Assembly: GCF_004764705.1 (NCBI RefSeq)
Contig: NZ_SHLX01000006.1
Coordinates: 124,001 to 188,000 of the forward strand
DNA from: Paenibacillus cymbidii
GTDB taxonomy: Bacteria; Bacillota; Bacilli; Paenibacillales; NBRC-103111
Length of the DNA: 64,000 nucleotides
Direction of reading: 5' to 3'
Each line of letters opens with the position of its first letter. The stretch's first letter is position 1. This document shows, piece after piece, positions 36,441 through 45,805 of this stretch. The position numbers and the translations under genes are program-made. The notes beneath the pieces are model-generated. The model was not told the DNA's origin. It made no database searches and worked only from the letters and a program-made list of their open reading frames with translations.

Positions 36441-37472
36441 ATGGCATCGATGGATATTACGGCATTCGAGCTTGGCGCGCTGCCGCCAGACTCCAAAACG
36501 AGCGTCACGCTGACATTCGGCGACGGCAACGGCTTGCGCACGACATTGCCCGCGCATGTAGTCCGCAGCGCTGCCCCGGGACCGACCCTGCTCGTCATCG
36601 CGGCCGTGCACGGCGACGAGTACGAAGGCGTGCATACGGCGATCCGGCTGATCCGCGACTTGCAGCCCGCGCATATTCGCGGCACAGTCGTTGTCGTCCC
36701 CGTCGTCAACATGCTGGCTTATGACGGCATCACGCGTTCGACGCCGGAAGACGGCTGCAACCTCGCCCGCGTTTTCCCCGGCGATCCGGACGGCACGATC
36801 ACGCAGCGGCTTGCTTATCATCTGCGCGAGCGGTTCATCCGCCATGCCGATTTTCTGCTCGACCTGCACAGCGGCGGTACGAACTACGCCGTTCCCGAGC
36901 TCGTCGGCTACTACCACAACGACGGCTCGGAAGTCGGTCGGCGCAGCCGGGCGGCGGCCGAAGCGTTCGGGATGGAAGTGCTGTGGGCCCATCCGGAAGT
37001 CAATCCCGGGCGCACGGTGACATCGGCGACGGAGCTCGGCGTGCCCTGGCTGTACACGGAAGGCTTCGGCGGGCTGCGCATCCGTGAAGAGGAAGAATTG
37101 CATTACCGCGAGGGGGCTTACCGGCTGATGCGGCATCTAGGCATTTTGCCGGAAGGAGATGCGGCTGGCGCCGTTCCGGACGATTTGCGCGAAGCGCTCT
37201 CCCAACCGCCGCGACCGGTCAAATGGCGCATCGCCGGCGACGGCAATTTCGATTTTTCCGTCGAATCGGAGGTGGAAGGCTTCTTCATCCCGGAAGCGAA
37301 GCTGCTGGACACCGTGGCGGAAGGCGAACGAATCGGCGCCATCTACGATTGGGACGGCACCGAGAAGCAAGCGGTCACCGCATGCGGCGACGGCGTCGTC
37401 ATCATGCTGACGGGAACGCCGCGCGTCGGCAAAAACCATTTTCTCTATATGCTGACACGAGCGGAGGCGTAA
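36441..37472 (+). CDS. Succinylglutamate desuccinylase/aspartoacylase-family amidohydrolase
   Basis: 343 residues, M14-type zinc deacylase. The zinc ligands are seen in AAVHGDEYEGVHTAIRL (His and Glu) and LLDLHSGGTNYAVPELV (His). NMLAYDGITRSTPEDGCNLARVFPG is also typical, as is the catalytic Glu in YTEGFGGLRI. It removes an acyl group from an amino acid or a related amide. GGAGGTGATGCC precedes the start. The next gene begins 3 bp after its stop. Confidence 0.9.
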   Translation: MASMDITAFELGALPPDSKTSVTLTFGDGNGLRTTLPAHVVRSAAPGPTLLVIAAVHGDEYEGVHTAIRLIRDLQPAHIRGTVVVVPVVNMLAYDGITRSTPEDGCNLARVFPGDPDGTITQRLAYHLRERFIRHADFLLDLHSGGTNYAVPELVGYYHNDGSEVGRRSRAAAEAFGMEVLWAHPEVNPGRTVTSATELGVPWLYTEGFGGLRIREEEELHYREGAYRLMRHLGILPEGDAAGAVPDDLREALSQPPRPVKWRIAGDGNFDFSVESEVEGFFIPEAKLLDTVAEGERIGAIYDWDGTEKQAVTACGDGVVIMLTGTPRVGKNHFLYMLTRAEA

Positions 37473-37475
37473 CTT

Positions 37476-38255
<780 letters not shown>

Positions 38256-38324
38256 AAGCGGCAGACGATCGTGGGCGTATCCGGTTAACCACCACCCCGG
38301 TCACCTCGAAAAAAGCTATTCCGA

Positions 38325-38516
38325 AAATAAGCCATTTTTCATGGCCTATTTTGCCAAAAATGGCCTGCAGCCAGAAAATAGCCAGTGATTTCACTGGCTA
38401 TTTGGCTGAAAACCGCCGTTTGGAGGCCATTCAAGAGAAATAACCAGTGTTTTCACTGACTATTTTCGATGAACAAAGGAAAAAGCCGCGAATAAGCCAT
38501 TTTTCATGGCCTATTT
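38325..38516. repeat. Four-dyad intergenic element, AATAGCC family, copy 2
   Basis: A dyads (AATAAGCCAT...ATGGCCTATT) start at 38326 and 38491; B dyads (AATAGCCAGTGA...TCACTGGCTATT and a variant AATAACCAGTG...CACTGACTATT) start at 38377 and 38439. Spacings are 51, 62 and 52 bp. In the remainder of the gap (38517-38797) I see only a weak AGGT-N3-ACCA site at 38705. Confidence 0.93.
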
Positions 38517-38797
38517 GCAAAGCCGCGCCTTCCCGCTACCTCTCTCCGCACGGCACCGACCCTCGCGCAACTTCCTCGCCGTGCAACCGCCCCGCCAAAG
38601 CGCGCCGCCTGACGCTCCAACACCCGTGCTTCTCCCCCCTCGTGCCAATCCGTTAATATCGTCCCATGAGAAACGTAAATCTGTCCTTCGTCCCTTCCGG
38701 CGAAAGGTGCTACCATCAAAGCAGCAAGCCCGATCCGACCGGAGCAGGCGCTGCGGCGATCGCGACAACCACTTCAAGGCACAAAGGAGAGGGAAGC

Positions 38798-39619
38798 ATG
38801 GGCAGTCCGACACGGGATTACAAGGCTATCATCAACACGTTTCAAGAGACGGGGTACGTCAAAATCGAAGGATTGCTGTCTGCGGAAAGAGTCGCGCTCC
38901 TCAATCGCGCGATCGACCAGGTCGTCGCCGAGGAGCCGGCCAGCTTGCGGTACGATATCCGCAACGCGGTTTCCCGCCATCCCGACATCGCCGACCTGAT
39001 GGACGACGAAGCCGTCCTCCCCATCCTGGCCAACACGCTGGGATACAACATTCAGCTGAGCTTGTCCCACCTGACGGTCCGGCATCCGAATCCGAACGCC
39101 GCAGAGCCGCCATCCACCAAAAACTCGGTCGGCTGGCACCAGGACGGTCCCGTTCCCGGCTTCCCGTCCGTTGGCGGCGTCACCCCGCTGTTTTATTTGA
39201 AAATATGCTATTTCCTGAGCGACATGTCAGGACCCGATCGCGGCAACACGAAACTGGTGCCCGGCAGCGGCAACGCCCCGTATACCCCGCAGCGTCAGGT
39301 AGGCAGCACCGAAAACCTGGTCGGCGAAGTGCAAATGTGCGGCAACCCGGGAGACGCCTTCCTGTTCGCGCAAAATGTATGGCACGCCGCCGCCCCCAAT
39401 CTGTCGAACATGTCGCGACGGCAGCTGTTTATGGGCTACAGCTACGTATGGATGCGTCCGCTCGACTACCACACGGTAGCGCCCCATCAGCTCGAAGGAG
39501 CAAGCCCGCTTCGCCGGCAAATGCTTGGCCAACTGAACGACGATCCGTTCAACTATTTTGTCGTGACGAACCTGCAGCAGGAGCTGCCGCTGAAGTCGTA
39601 CGTCGCGGCCTCCCGCTGA
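38798..39619 (+). CDS. Phytanoyl-CoA dioxygenase (PhyH)-family protein
   Basis: 273 residues from ATG 38798, with AAAGGAGAGGG upstream. Fe(II)/2-oxoglutarate oxygenase fold: the HxD pair is in VGWHQDGPVPG, the distal His in NVWHAAAPN and the 2-oxoglutarate Arg in MSRRQLFMGY. GNTKLVPGSGN is typical of PhyH proteins. It probably hydroxylates a small metabolite. An aldo-keto reductase follows 28 bp later. Confidence 0.9.
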   Translation: MGSPTRDYKAIINTFQETGYVKIEGLLSAERVALLNRAIDQVVAEEPASLRYDIRNAVSRHPDIADLMDDEAVLPILANTLGYNIQLSLSHLTVRHPNPNAAEPPSTKNSVGWHQDGPVPGFPSVGGVTPLFYLKICYFLSDMSGPDRGNTKLVPGSGNAPYTPQRQVGSTENLVGEVQMCGNPGDAFLFAQNVWHAAAPNLSNMSRRQLFMGYSYVWMRPLDYHTVAPHQLEGASPLRRQMLGQLNDDPFNYFVVTNLQQELPLKSYVAASR

Positions 39620-39647
39620 CCGGGAGCCGGAAGGAGGCGTATCCACC

Positions 39648-40616
39648 TTGCAAACTTCGTTAATCCCCGGCACCCCGCTGCGGCCTTCGGTCATCTGTTT
39701 GGGCGCCGGCGGCTTCGGCAGCAATATCGCGGAAACGGACGCGTTCCGGCTGATGGATCTGTTCTCGGACGGCGACGGCAATTTTCTCAATACGGCCAAC
39801 GTGTACGGCGACTGGGTGCCAGGGACGAAGAGCCTGAGCGAAAAAGTGATCGGACGCTGGCTGCGTACGCGCGGCAACCGCGATCGAACGATCGTCGCCA
39901 CGAAAGGCGCGCATCCCGATCTCGCGTCCATGCACATCCCGCGGGTCACGCGCCGCGACATCGTGCACGATCTGGAGCAAAGCCTCTCTCATTTGCAAAC
40001 CGACTACATCGACCTGTACTGGCTGCACCGCGACGACCCGAATCAGCCGGTGGAAACGATTATGGACACGCTGCACGAACAGATCCGGAAAGGCACGATC
40101 CGCGCGATCGGCTGCTCGAACTGGACGCTGCCGCGCATGGAGGAAGCGAAACATTATGCGGCAAGCCGCGGCCTGATGCCGTTCGCCGCCAGCCAGAAGA
40201 TGTGGAGCCTCGCGCGGCCGAACGAAGACAACCGAAGCGACCCGACCATGCTCGTCATGCGGGACGAGGACGTGCTTCATCACCGGCGGACCGGGATGGC
40301 CGCCATCCCTTATTCATCGCAGGCGAACGGCTTCTTCAGCGGGCGTTACGGGCGGGACGTCGTCCCCGCCAAAACGTCCGTCGGTAGCCTGTACTACAAC
40401 GAAGACAATTTTGCCCGGCTGGAGCGGACGGCGACAGTCGCGAAACGGCTGTCCGTCGCACAGACGGAAGTGGCGCTCGGCTACTTGCTGTCGCAGCCGT
40501 TCCCGGTTTTCCCGATCATCGGCAGCCGCACGCCGCAGCAGTTGGAGGAAAGCATGCGGGCGGGAGACCTTCGGCTGGAGCCGGCGGTCGTCCGCTATTT
40601 GGAAACGGGCGAATAA
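39648..40616 (+). CDS. Aldo/keto reductase
   Basis: 322 residues from TTG 39648 with GGAGG 10 nt upstream. (Beta/alpha)8 NADPH-dependent fold: LGAGGFGSNI, FLNTANVYGDW with the catalytic Asp and Tyr region changed to NTANVYG, IVATKGAHPD with catalytic Lys, and YIDLYWLHRDDP. The usual DTA(x)xYG is NTANVYG, so the catalytic Asp is replaced by Asn, worth checking. It forms a pair with the PhyH gene and ends at a strong hairpin terminator. Confidence 0.9.
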   Translation: MQTSLIPGTPLRPSVICLGAGGFGSNIAETDAFRLMDLFSDGDGNFLNTANVYGDWVPGTKSLSEKVIGRWLRTRGNRDRTIVATKGAHPDLASMHIPRVTRRDIVHDLEQSLSHLQTDYIDLYWLHRDDPNQPVETIMDTLHEQIRKGTIRAIGCSNWTLPRMEEAKHYAASRGLMPFAASQKMWSLARPNEDNRSDPTMLVMRDEDVLHHRRTGMAAIPYSSQANGFFSGRYGRDVVPAKTSVGSLYYNEDNFARLERTATVAKRLSVAQTEVALGYLLSQPFPVFPIIGSRTPQQLEESMRAGDLRLEPAVVRYLETGE

Positions 40617-40678
40617 CCGGCGCCGGTCCGGTCGTTCGACAATTAACGACGCCACTCGATAAGTGTCGTCGACATATC

Positions 40679-40724
40679 AAAAAGGATTGCTGGTTTAGCG
40701 GGGGCTAAACTATGCAATCCTTTT
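40679..40724. terminator. Bidirectional hairpin terminator between aldo-keto reductase and comX-like gene
   Basis: AAAAGGATTGC pairs with GCAATCCTTTT. Inside it, TTTAGC pairs with GCTAAA around a GGGG loop. It ends in TTTT rightwards and TTTTT leftwards. It can stop both the aldo-keto reductase transcript and the convergent comX-like transcript. Confidence 0.85.
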
Positions 40725-40752
40725 GCCGTTTGGTAAAATAATACTAGCACCA

Positions 40753-40929
40753 TTAACCCCACTCTGCCTGAGTTTCCAGTAATTTCTGACGGCCCGGAGC
40801 CGAACGGTCGAATGTGTCGGCCAGTGCTGCGGACTCTTCGCGGGACAAGCATTCTGTCCCGGCATTTTCAACGCGTTGCAACTTATGAACGACTTGCTGC
40901 AGGTTTGGATGAAGCTCGATGATAGGCAT
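40753..40929 (-). CDS. comX: ComX-like prepheromone (58 aa) of a ComQXPA-type quorum-sensing system
   Basis: A 58-codon gene with an excellent ribosome binding site (GGGGAGGTGAT, 6 nt before ATG 40929). The peptide starts MPIIELHPNLQQVV and has Cys27 in TECLSREES, which resembles the KEACLIG region of B. subtilis ComX. It ends KLLETQAEWG, with Trp at position 57, second from the C-terminus. In ComX the C-terminal Trp is isoprenylated by ComQ. It is divergent from a ComP-like kinase gene, and ComA- and ComQ-like genes follow that kinase. In B. subtilis the order is comQ-comX-comP-comA on one strand, so the arrangement here is unusual. The identification rests on neighbours, size and Trp position, since ComX sequences diverge rapidly. 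Confidence 0.82.
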   Translation of the reverse strand: MPIIELHPNLQQVVHKLQRVENAGTECLSREESAALADTFDRSAPGRQKLLETQAEWG

Positions 40930-40946
40930 TATCGATCACCTCCCCT

Positions 40947-40977
40947 TTGACATATGCCTTTCGACATGACTATTGTA
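40947..40977. promoter_or_regulatory. Overlapping divergent promoters of comX- and comP-like genes
   Basis: Rightwards: TTGACA (40947-40952), an 18-bp spacer and TATTGT (40971-40976). Leftwards: an extended -10 TGT-TACAAT, with TACAAT at 40977-40972. The two -10 boxes occupy the same base pairs. No canonical ComA box (TTGCGG-N4-CCGCAA) is seen in this 78-bp gap. Confidence 0.55.
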
Positions 40978-41007
40978 ACAAAAAAATGATCGTTTGGGTG
41001 GTATTAT

Positions 41008-43326
41008 ATGAAGAAAAAGATTACAATCGGACTGCTCGTGTCGATTCTCGTCGTCCTGAATTTGTGGTGCTCCTACTTGATGTTCCATACTCCGTACCAC
41101 GGGATTTACCTGAAGACGGACGACGGGAAAACATGGGTGATCAAGGAACTGGATCCGGGCGGTGTCGGCGTCGAACTCGGCCTGAAGGTCGGCGATATTG
41201 TCCGGGCGGTGGACGGCGAGCTGCCCGACGAATCGCCTTACGTTTACCGCTGGCGAACGGTCGAGCAGGCTCGTTCGCTGACGATCGACAGAGGAGGACA
41301 GGAATTTACGATCGCCGTCAAAAACAACCATACGGTGACCGAATATTTCGTTCCGTTGACGGAAGCGATCGTTTGCTTCGCCGTGGCGATCGCGATTGTG
41401 GTGCACATGCGCCGCTACCCGTCGGCGCGGATGCTGGCCGTCGTTTTCCTCACCATTGCCCTCATCTATATGAGCCGGGGCGCGTCCGTACGGGGAGATG
41501 TCATCGGCAAGCTGCTGATTACGAACCTGATGACGTTTTTGCCGATCGTATTCTACCATTTCCTCGTCGTCTTTTTCCGGGAGAAGGGCAACATGAAGCT
41601 GCCGACGCGCATTTTGCCCTACATGTACGCCGTGTTCGGCATCAGCTTCGTCGTTCGCTGCTTCATGCTGTATCCGCCTTACGCCTATCCGATCTTTCAG
41701 TATAACGAAGCGGTTACCTTGATCCTGTTCATCATTGGGTTCCTGTACAATCTGGGCGTGCTCGCCATGCTCTACGGCAAAATCCGCAAGCAACAATCCT
41801 ACGTCGCCACCATCGTCAGAAGTGTGATTTTATCTTGGGCGATTTCGTTTCTGCCGGTCATCTGCCTGTCGTTCCTGCCCCAAATCCTGACCGGACAACG
41901 CGTGCTTAACGCCGTCTACACCAGTTGGATCATCCTGCTGTTTCCGATATCGTTCGCTTACCTGATCGCCGTGGACAGGCTGTACAATTTTGGCCTTGTG
42001 CTGCGGAGGCTGCTGTTCGCGGGCCTGCTTGCGGTCGTTCCGGTCAGCTTGTTTACAGGCTTCTACGTGTTCCTGTTCCGCCATTCGATCGACGAGAAGA
42101 TGATCCTGTTCGTTTTCATCGGATCGCTGCTCCTGCTGACAACGGTGCTGTACGCGGCCGAATATTTGATTACCCGGCTCGAACCAATCCTGTTCCCGCG
42201 CAAGTTCGTCCTGCAATCGGCGCTCAAAAAAATCGCCAAAAACCTCGGCACGATCTCCAGCTTCCGCGACCTGAAAGCGATCTTTCTCGCCGATATCGTC
42301 GAGACGCTGCAAGTCATGGGAGCCGCTATCGTCCTGCGGTACAAAACCGAAATCGAAGTGATTCCCGAAGGAGACATCGATGCCGCCGAAATCGAGCGGC
42401 TGGCAGGCGAGCCGGCTATCGCCCCTCATCCGGTGTACACGTTTATTGAAATGAACAGCCACGAGCTGTACACAAGTTACCTTGTCATCACCCGGAAAAA
42501 GTCGAACCTCCGGCTCGGCAAGGAGGAGCTGCAGTGGCTGCGGCTGATTACTTCCTACCTGGAAGTAAGTCTGGAGAACGTCCATTTGATCGGCAAGCTG
42601 ACCGCCCGGCTGCAGCAGCTGGCCGCCCAACTGCCCGACGAAGAGGCGGCGCAGGATATCCAGTGGTTCCGCAAAGTGATGTACGAGCTGCAGGAGGAAG
42701 AACGCATCCGCATCGCAACCGATCTGCACGACACGACGATGCAGGATCTGTTTTTCCTGAAACGGCGGCTGGCCAAGCTCGGAGAAAGGGCTGCTCTGCC
42801 GAAGGAAGATCCGGAGTTAGGCTCGATGATTCATTTTGTGGAGATGATTAATGCCGGTTTGCGCGAAAGCTGCTTTGAGCTCAATCCGCATTTGCTCAAG
42901 GAAGTCGGACTGGTCCAGACGCTGGAAACGTATATGGAGAAAGAGGCGTATACGGCGCCGTTTCAGCTCGAGTTCCTGACCAAGGACGCCTTGACGAAGG
43001 AGACGCGGGATTTGCAAACCAACCGGCACGTGTTCCGCATCGTGCAGGAATTGCTGGCCAATGCGAAGAAGCATTCGCATGCGACTAAAGTCACGTTCCG
43101 GATCGCGGAAACCCCGGGCAAGTTCCAACTGCTTTACGAAGACAACGGCGTCGGTTTCGAATACAGCAGCGTGCCGAATTTACAAATCGGTTCGTCGGGC
43201 GCCGGAATCAAACAAATCAAAAGCCGGATCATCCAGATCGGCGGGCAATTGGAGTTCATCACACAAACCGGGAGCGGGACGAAAGTGATCGTAACGATCC
43301 CTGCCAAGGAGGCGGCCTCAGCATGA
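41008..43326 (+). CDS. comP: ComP-like membrane sensor histidine kinase
   Basis: 772 residues, almost the size of B. subtilis ComP. A first membrane segment (residues 7-25) is followed by an extracytoplasmic PDZ-like domain (KTDDGKTWVIKELDPGG and LKVGDIVRAVDGE, about residues 35-110). Six or seven more membrane segments run to about residue 385. The cytoplasmic part has a GAF-like region, then a HisKA_3 motif DLHDTTMQDLFFLKRR with phospho-accepting His near residue 574. The HATPase_c domain has ELLANAKKHSHA, DNGVGFEYS and GSGTKVIVTIP. It should sense the modified ComX peptide and phosphorylate the ComA-like regulator, whose ATG overlaps its stop. Confidence 0.9.
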   Translation: MKKKITIGLLVSILVVLNLWCSYLMFHTPYHGIYLKTDDGKTWVIKELDPGGVGVELGLKVGDIVRAVDGELPDESPYVYRWRTVEQARSLTIDRGGQEFTIAVKNNHTVTEYFVPLTEAIVCFAVAIAIVVHMRRYPSARMLAVVFLTIALIYMSRGASVRGDVIGKLLITNLMTFLPIVFYHFLVVFFREKGNMKLPTRILPYMYAVFGISFVVRCFMLYPPYAYPIFQYNEAVTLILFIIGFLYNLGVLAMLYGKIRKQQSYVATIVRSVILSWAISFLPVICLSFLPQILTGQRVLNAVYTSWIILLFPISFAYLIAVDRLYNFGLVLRRLLFAGLLAVVPVSLFTGFYVFLFRHSIDEKMILFVFIGSLLLLTTVLYAAEYLITRLEPILFPRKFVLQSALKKIAKNLGTISSFRDLKAIFLADIVETLQVMGAAIVLRYKTEIEVIPEGDIDAAEIERLAGEPAIAPHPVYTFIEMNSHELYTSYLVITRKKSNLRLGKEELQWLRLITSYLEVSLENVHLIGKLTARLQQLAAQLPDEEAAQDIQWFRKVMYELQEEERIRIATDLHDTTMQDLFFLKRRLAKLGERAALPKEDPELGSMIHFVEMINAGLRESCFELNPHLLKEVGLVQTLETYMEKEAYTAPFQLEFLTKDALTKETRDLQTNRHVFRIVQELLANAKKHSHATKVTFRIAETPGKFQLLYEDNGVGFEYSSVPNLQIGSSGAGIKQIKSRIIQIGGQLEFITQTGSGTKVIVTIPAKEAASA

Positions 43327-43964
43327 CCAAAACGATGAAAGCGCTGGTGGTGGACGATCATCCGCTGGTAGCCGACGCAACAAGAGATTTGCTGGCTACC
43401 GTCGAAGGGATCGAGGTGGTCGGCGTCGTGCGCAATGCCGGCGAATGCATGGAACAAGTGGCGCTGCATCGGCCCGGACTTATTTTTCTCGATTACCATA
43501 TGCCCGGCGAATCCGGTCTTGACGTTGCCGCCCGCCTGAAGCAGCAATACCCCGACATTCATATCGTCATTTTTACCGGGGTCGAGCTGAGGGGCATTCA
43601 TAACAAGGCAGTCCAGCTCGGCATCAGCGGCGTGTTGTCGAAAGAGGCCAGCGAACAAACGATCAAAAACATGGTGCATTGCATCCTTGACGGCTACACG
43701 ATGCTCCCGATCCCCCTCTACCGGCAAATCCAGTTTAGCGGCGAACTGGCGCGGGGGGCAGGCAACGAGCTGGCATTGGATGACGAGGAGCTGCTCATGA
43801 TGAACATGCTTGTCAAAGGCTCGACCCACGAGCAAATCGCCGATCGCATCCATACGAGCAAACGGACGGTCGACAACTATTTCCGCAAAATTTATGAAAA
43901 ACTGGGGGCCAAATCGCGTCTGGAAGCAATGGAGAAATTTATCAAGAGTCCTTATTATTCCTGA
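43323..43964 (+). CDS. comA: ComA-like response regulator (NarL/LuxR family)
   Basis: 213 residues; B. subtilis ComA is nearly identical in length. The receiver domain has VVDDHPLVADAT, the phospho-acceptor in FLDYHMPGESG (about Asp57) and FTGVELRG. The C-terminal LuxR helix-turn-helix is LVKGSTHEQIADRIHTSKRTVDNYFRKIYEKLGAKSR. The ATG overlaps the comP-like stop by 4 nt. It would activate target genes when phosphorylated. Targets in this window are unknown. Confidence 0.9.
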   Translation: MTKTMKALVVDDHPLVADATRDLLATVEGIEVVGVVRNAGECMEQVALHRPGLIFLDYHMPGESGLDVAARLKQQYPDIHIVIFTGVELRGIHNKAVQLGISGVLSKEASEQTIKNMVHCILDGYTMLPIPLYRQIQFSGELARGAGNELALDDEELLMMNMLVKGSTHEQIADRIHTSKRTVDNYFRKIYEKLGAKSRLEAMEKFIKSPYYS

Positions 43965-43985
43965 TGTCCCAAGGAGGCGAGGTCA

Positions 43986-44909
43986 TTGCATCCGGAGACG
44001 AAGCTTCTGATGACTCGCATGATCGAGGATGCCGCATACGACGAGGCGTTCGCCCGGCTGCTGCAATCGTTCGTCGCCGAGAAAGAGCGCGAGCGTTCCT
44101 CGTGGGCGCGAATTACCGTCAGCGCGCATTATATGCTGGGCGGAAATTCGCCTCAGATCGAACGGATGGCTGCGGTGACGGAGACGGTGCTGCTGGCGCT
44201 CGATCTGATGGACGATCTGCAGGACCAGGATCAAAGCGACAAGCCGTGGATGCGGTGCCCGGCACCTGTGGCGCTTAATGCGCTGCTCGCCTTATTGATG
44301 GGCGTCGTTGCCGAGCTCGGGGAACTGCAGGTGCAGGGCCGGGCGCTCGTTCAAGCGAGCCGCATCGTCGCCCGTTCGATCAACGGCCAGCAGGCCGATG
44401 TTACCGATACGATCGCCACCGTGGACGATTATTTGCGCATGACCCAGGAAAAATCGGGTTCCTTGTTCCGTTTTGCCTGTTTCATGGGTTATGCCGATAC
44501 GCAGGTATCGGACGACGCCATCGTCATCCTGCACGAGCTGGCCGACTGCATCGGCCTCGTCCACCAAATCCAGAACGACATGCGCGATATCGTGCGCGTG
44601 GACGAGAAGAACGACCTGCTCGGCAAGAAACGCACGCTCCCGGCCCTATACTTGCTCTCCATCGACGATCCGGCCTTTCGTCCGTTTCAGGAGTATTATG
44701 AAGGCACCATCCCGAAGGACGCCATTCTGCTGCAAAAAAAAGCGATCATCCGGATGATCCACGACTCCGGCTGTCTGGAATACTGCCGCGTCGTGCAGTC
44801 GGTCTGCCTGCAGAAGGCCGAGCGGCTGTACGAACAGCTGCCGGCCGTCTCGCCGTGGAAAGAAACGTTCCGGGAGTTGACGTTCGCTTCGTTCCTGAGC
44901 GGCAGTTGA
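43986..44909 (+). CDS. comQ: ComQ-like isoprenyl transferase (polyprenyl synthetase fold)
   Basis: 307 residues from TTG 43986 with AAGGAGG 8 nt upstream. The first Asp-rich motif is DDLQD (about residues 76-80, in LALDLMDDLQDQD). The second is reduced to NDMRD (about residues 197-201), a form also seen in ComQ rather than in true chain-elongating synthases. It would attach a geranyl or farnesyl group to the Trp of the ComX-like peptide. It is 21 bp after the ComA-like gene, whereas in B. subtilis comQ precedes comX. An alternative role as a plain prenyl diphosphate synthase is less likely in this context. Confidence 0.85.
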   Translation: MHPETKLLMTRMIEDAAYDEAFARLLQSFVAEKERERSSWARITVSAHYMLGGNSPQIERMAAVTETVLLALDLMDDLQDQDQSDKPWMRCPAPVALNALLALLMGVVAELGELQVQGRALVQASRIVARSINGQQADVTDTIATVDDYLRMTQEKSGSLFRFACFMGYADTQVSDDAIVILHELADCIGLVHQIQNDMRDIVRVDEKNDLLGKKRTLPALYLLSIDDPAFRPFQEYYEGTIPKDAILLQKKAIIRMIHDSGCLEYCRVVQSVCLQKAERLYEQLPAVSPWKETFRELTFASFLSGS

Positions 44910-45722
44910 CTACGCCGGCAGGAGTTCGCGAATGTAAGCAAGCAGCTGCGCTTCTTCTTCGGCGGAGCCGCACTCCGGCAGGCGGGCCGCCGCCACAGGC
45001 AGCATCCAGGCCTCGATCGCTTCCGCCGGTGTATTCGTGATAGCGCGATAATGCTCGCTGTAGCTGTCGGCCAGCTGATTCCGCAACCGCGAAAGCGCTT
45101 CCTTCTGCGCGGCGGAAATATCAGCCGGCAACGTGCCGAAGCGAAGCAGCAGCAACGACCGCGCGGCATCGCCGGCGGGATGGCCGAGGCTGCCGTTCAT
45201 CCAGTCGATGATCCATACCCGGTCGCCGATCATCACGTTGTCCGGATGGAAATCGCCATGACATATGGCCTGCCCCGCCGGCAATCCGGCGAGATGGCCG
45301 GCCACGTGGAGCCGTTCGGCTTCCGTCAGCGAAGCGGCTTGCCGGATGCCGGAAGCGAGCGCCTCTTGCTGCTGGCGGATAGGCAGACGGGAGGCGGTAG
45401 GTTCATCGACTGTCGTCCCGTGCAAATGGGCGTGAACTTCTGCCAGCTGCTTCGCGATCTGCGGAAGTTCCTGCGGGGCGAGGAGCAATCGCTGCAGCAG
45501 CGTGGTCCCTTCGATGCGCTGAAGGATGAACCCCGTGCGCCGTTCGTGCCCGACCATGCCGAACGCGGCCGGCGCCGGGATGCCGAGCGCGCCAATCGCC
45601 CGGGTCAGCTCATATTCGTAACGGATCGCCTCCTCGGCGAACCCGTGTCGGTACAGCTTCAGAACGTTAGCTACGTCATATTCGAAAATGTCGGCCGTAG
45701 CTCCGGCAGCGATTTGTTTCAT
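44910..45722 (-). CDS. Aminoglycoside-phosphotransferase-family kinase
   Basis: 270 residues from ATG 45722; an ATG at 45752 would add ten residues. APH/choline-kinase fold: ICHGDFHPDNVMI (Brenner motif with catalytic Asp) and VWIIDWMNGSLGHPAGDAARS (metal-binding Asp). The N-terminus AAGATADIFEYDVANVLKLY is the nucleotide loop. Family members often phosphorylate small metabolites; resistance function cannot be claimed. The gene converges directly on the ComQ-like gene, with no gap between stops. Confidence 0.85.
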   Translation of the reverse strand: MKQIAAGATADIFEYDVANVLKLYRHGFAEEAIRYEYELTRAIGALGIPAPAAFGMVGHERRTGFILQRIEGTTLLQRLLLAPQELPQIAKQLAEVHAHLHGTTVDEPTASRLPIRQQQEALASGIRQAASLTEAERLHVAGHLAGLPAGQAICHGDFHPDNVMIGDRVWIIDWMNGSLGHPAGDAARSLLLLRFGTLPADISAAQKEALSRLRNQLADSYSEHYRAITNTPAEAIEAWMLPVAAARLPECGSAEEEAQLLAYIRELLPA

Positions 45723-45805
45723 GCGATGGTTACGAACCTCCTTTTTCTCCATTATACCTTGATACCTTGCGAACCGCCGCATCGACGCAACACCGCACCG
45801 CCGCG

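Noticed and set aside
40643..40852. 69-residue minus-strand frame overlapping the comX-like gene
   Set aside because: It runs through the terminator hairpin in another frame, has no ribosome binding site and no recognisable product. The 58-residue gene with GGGGAGGTGAT is the better reading.
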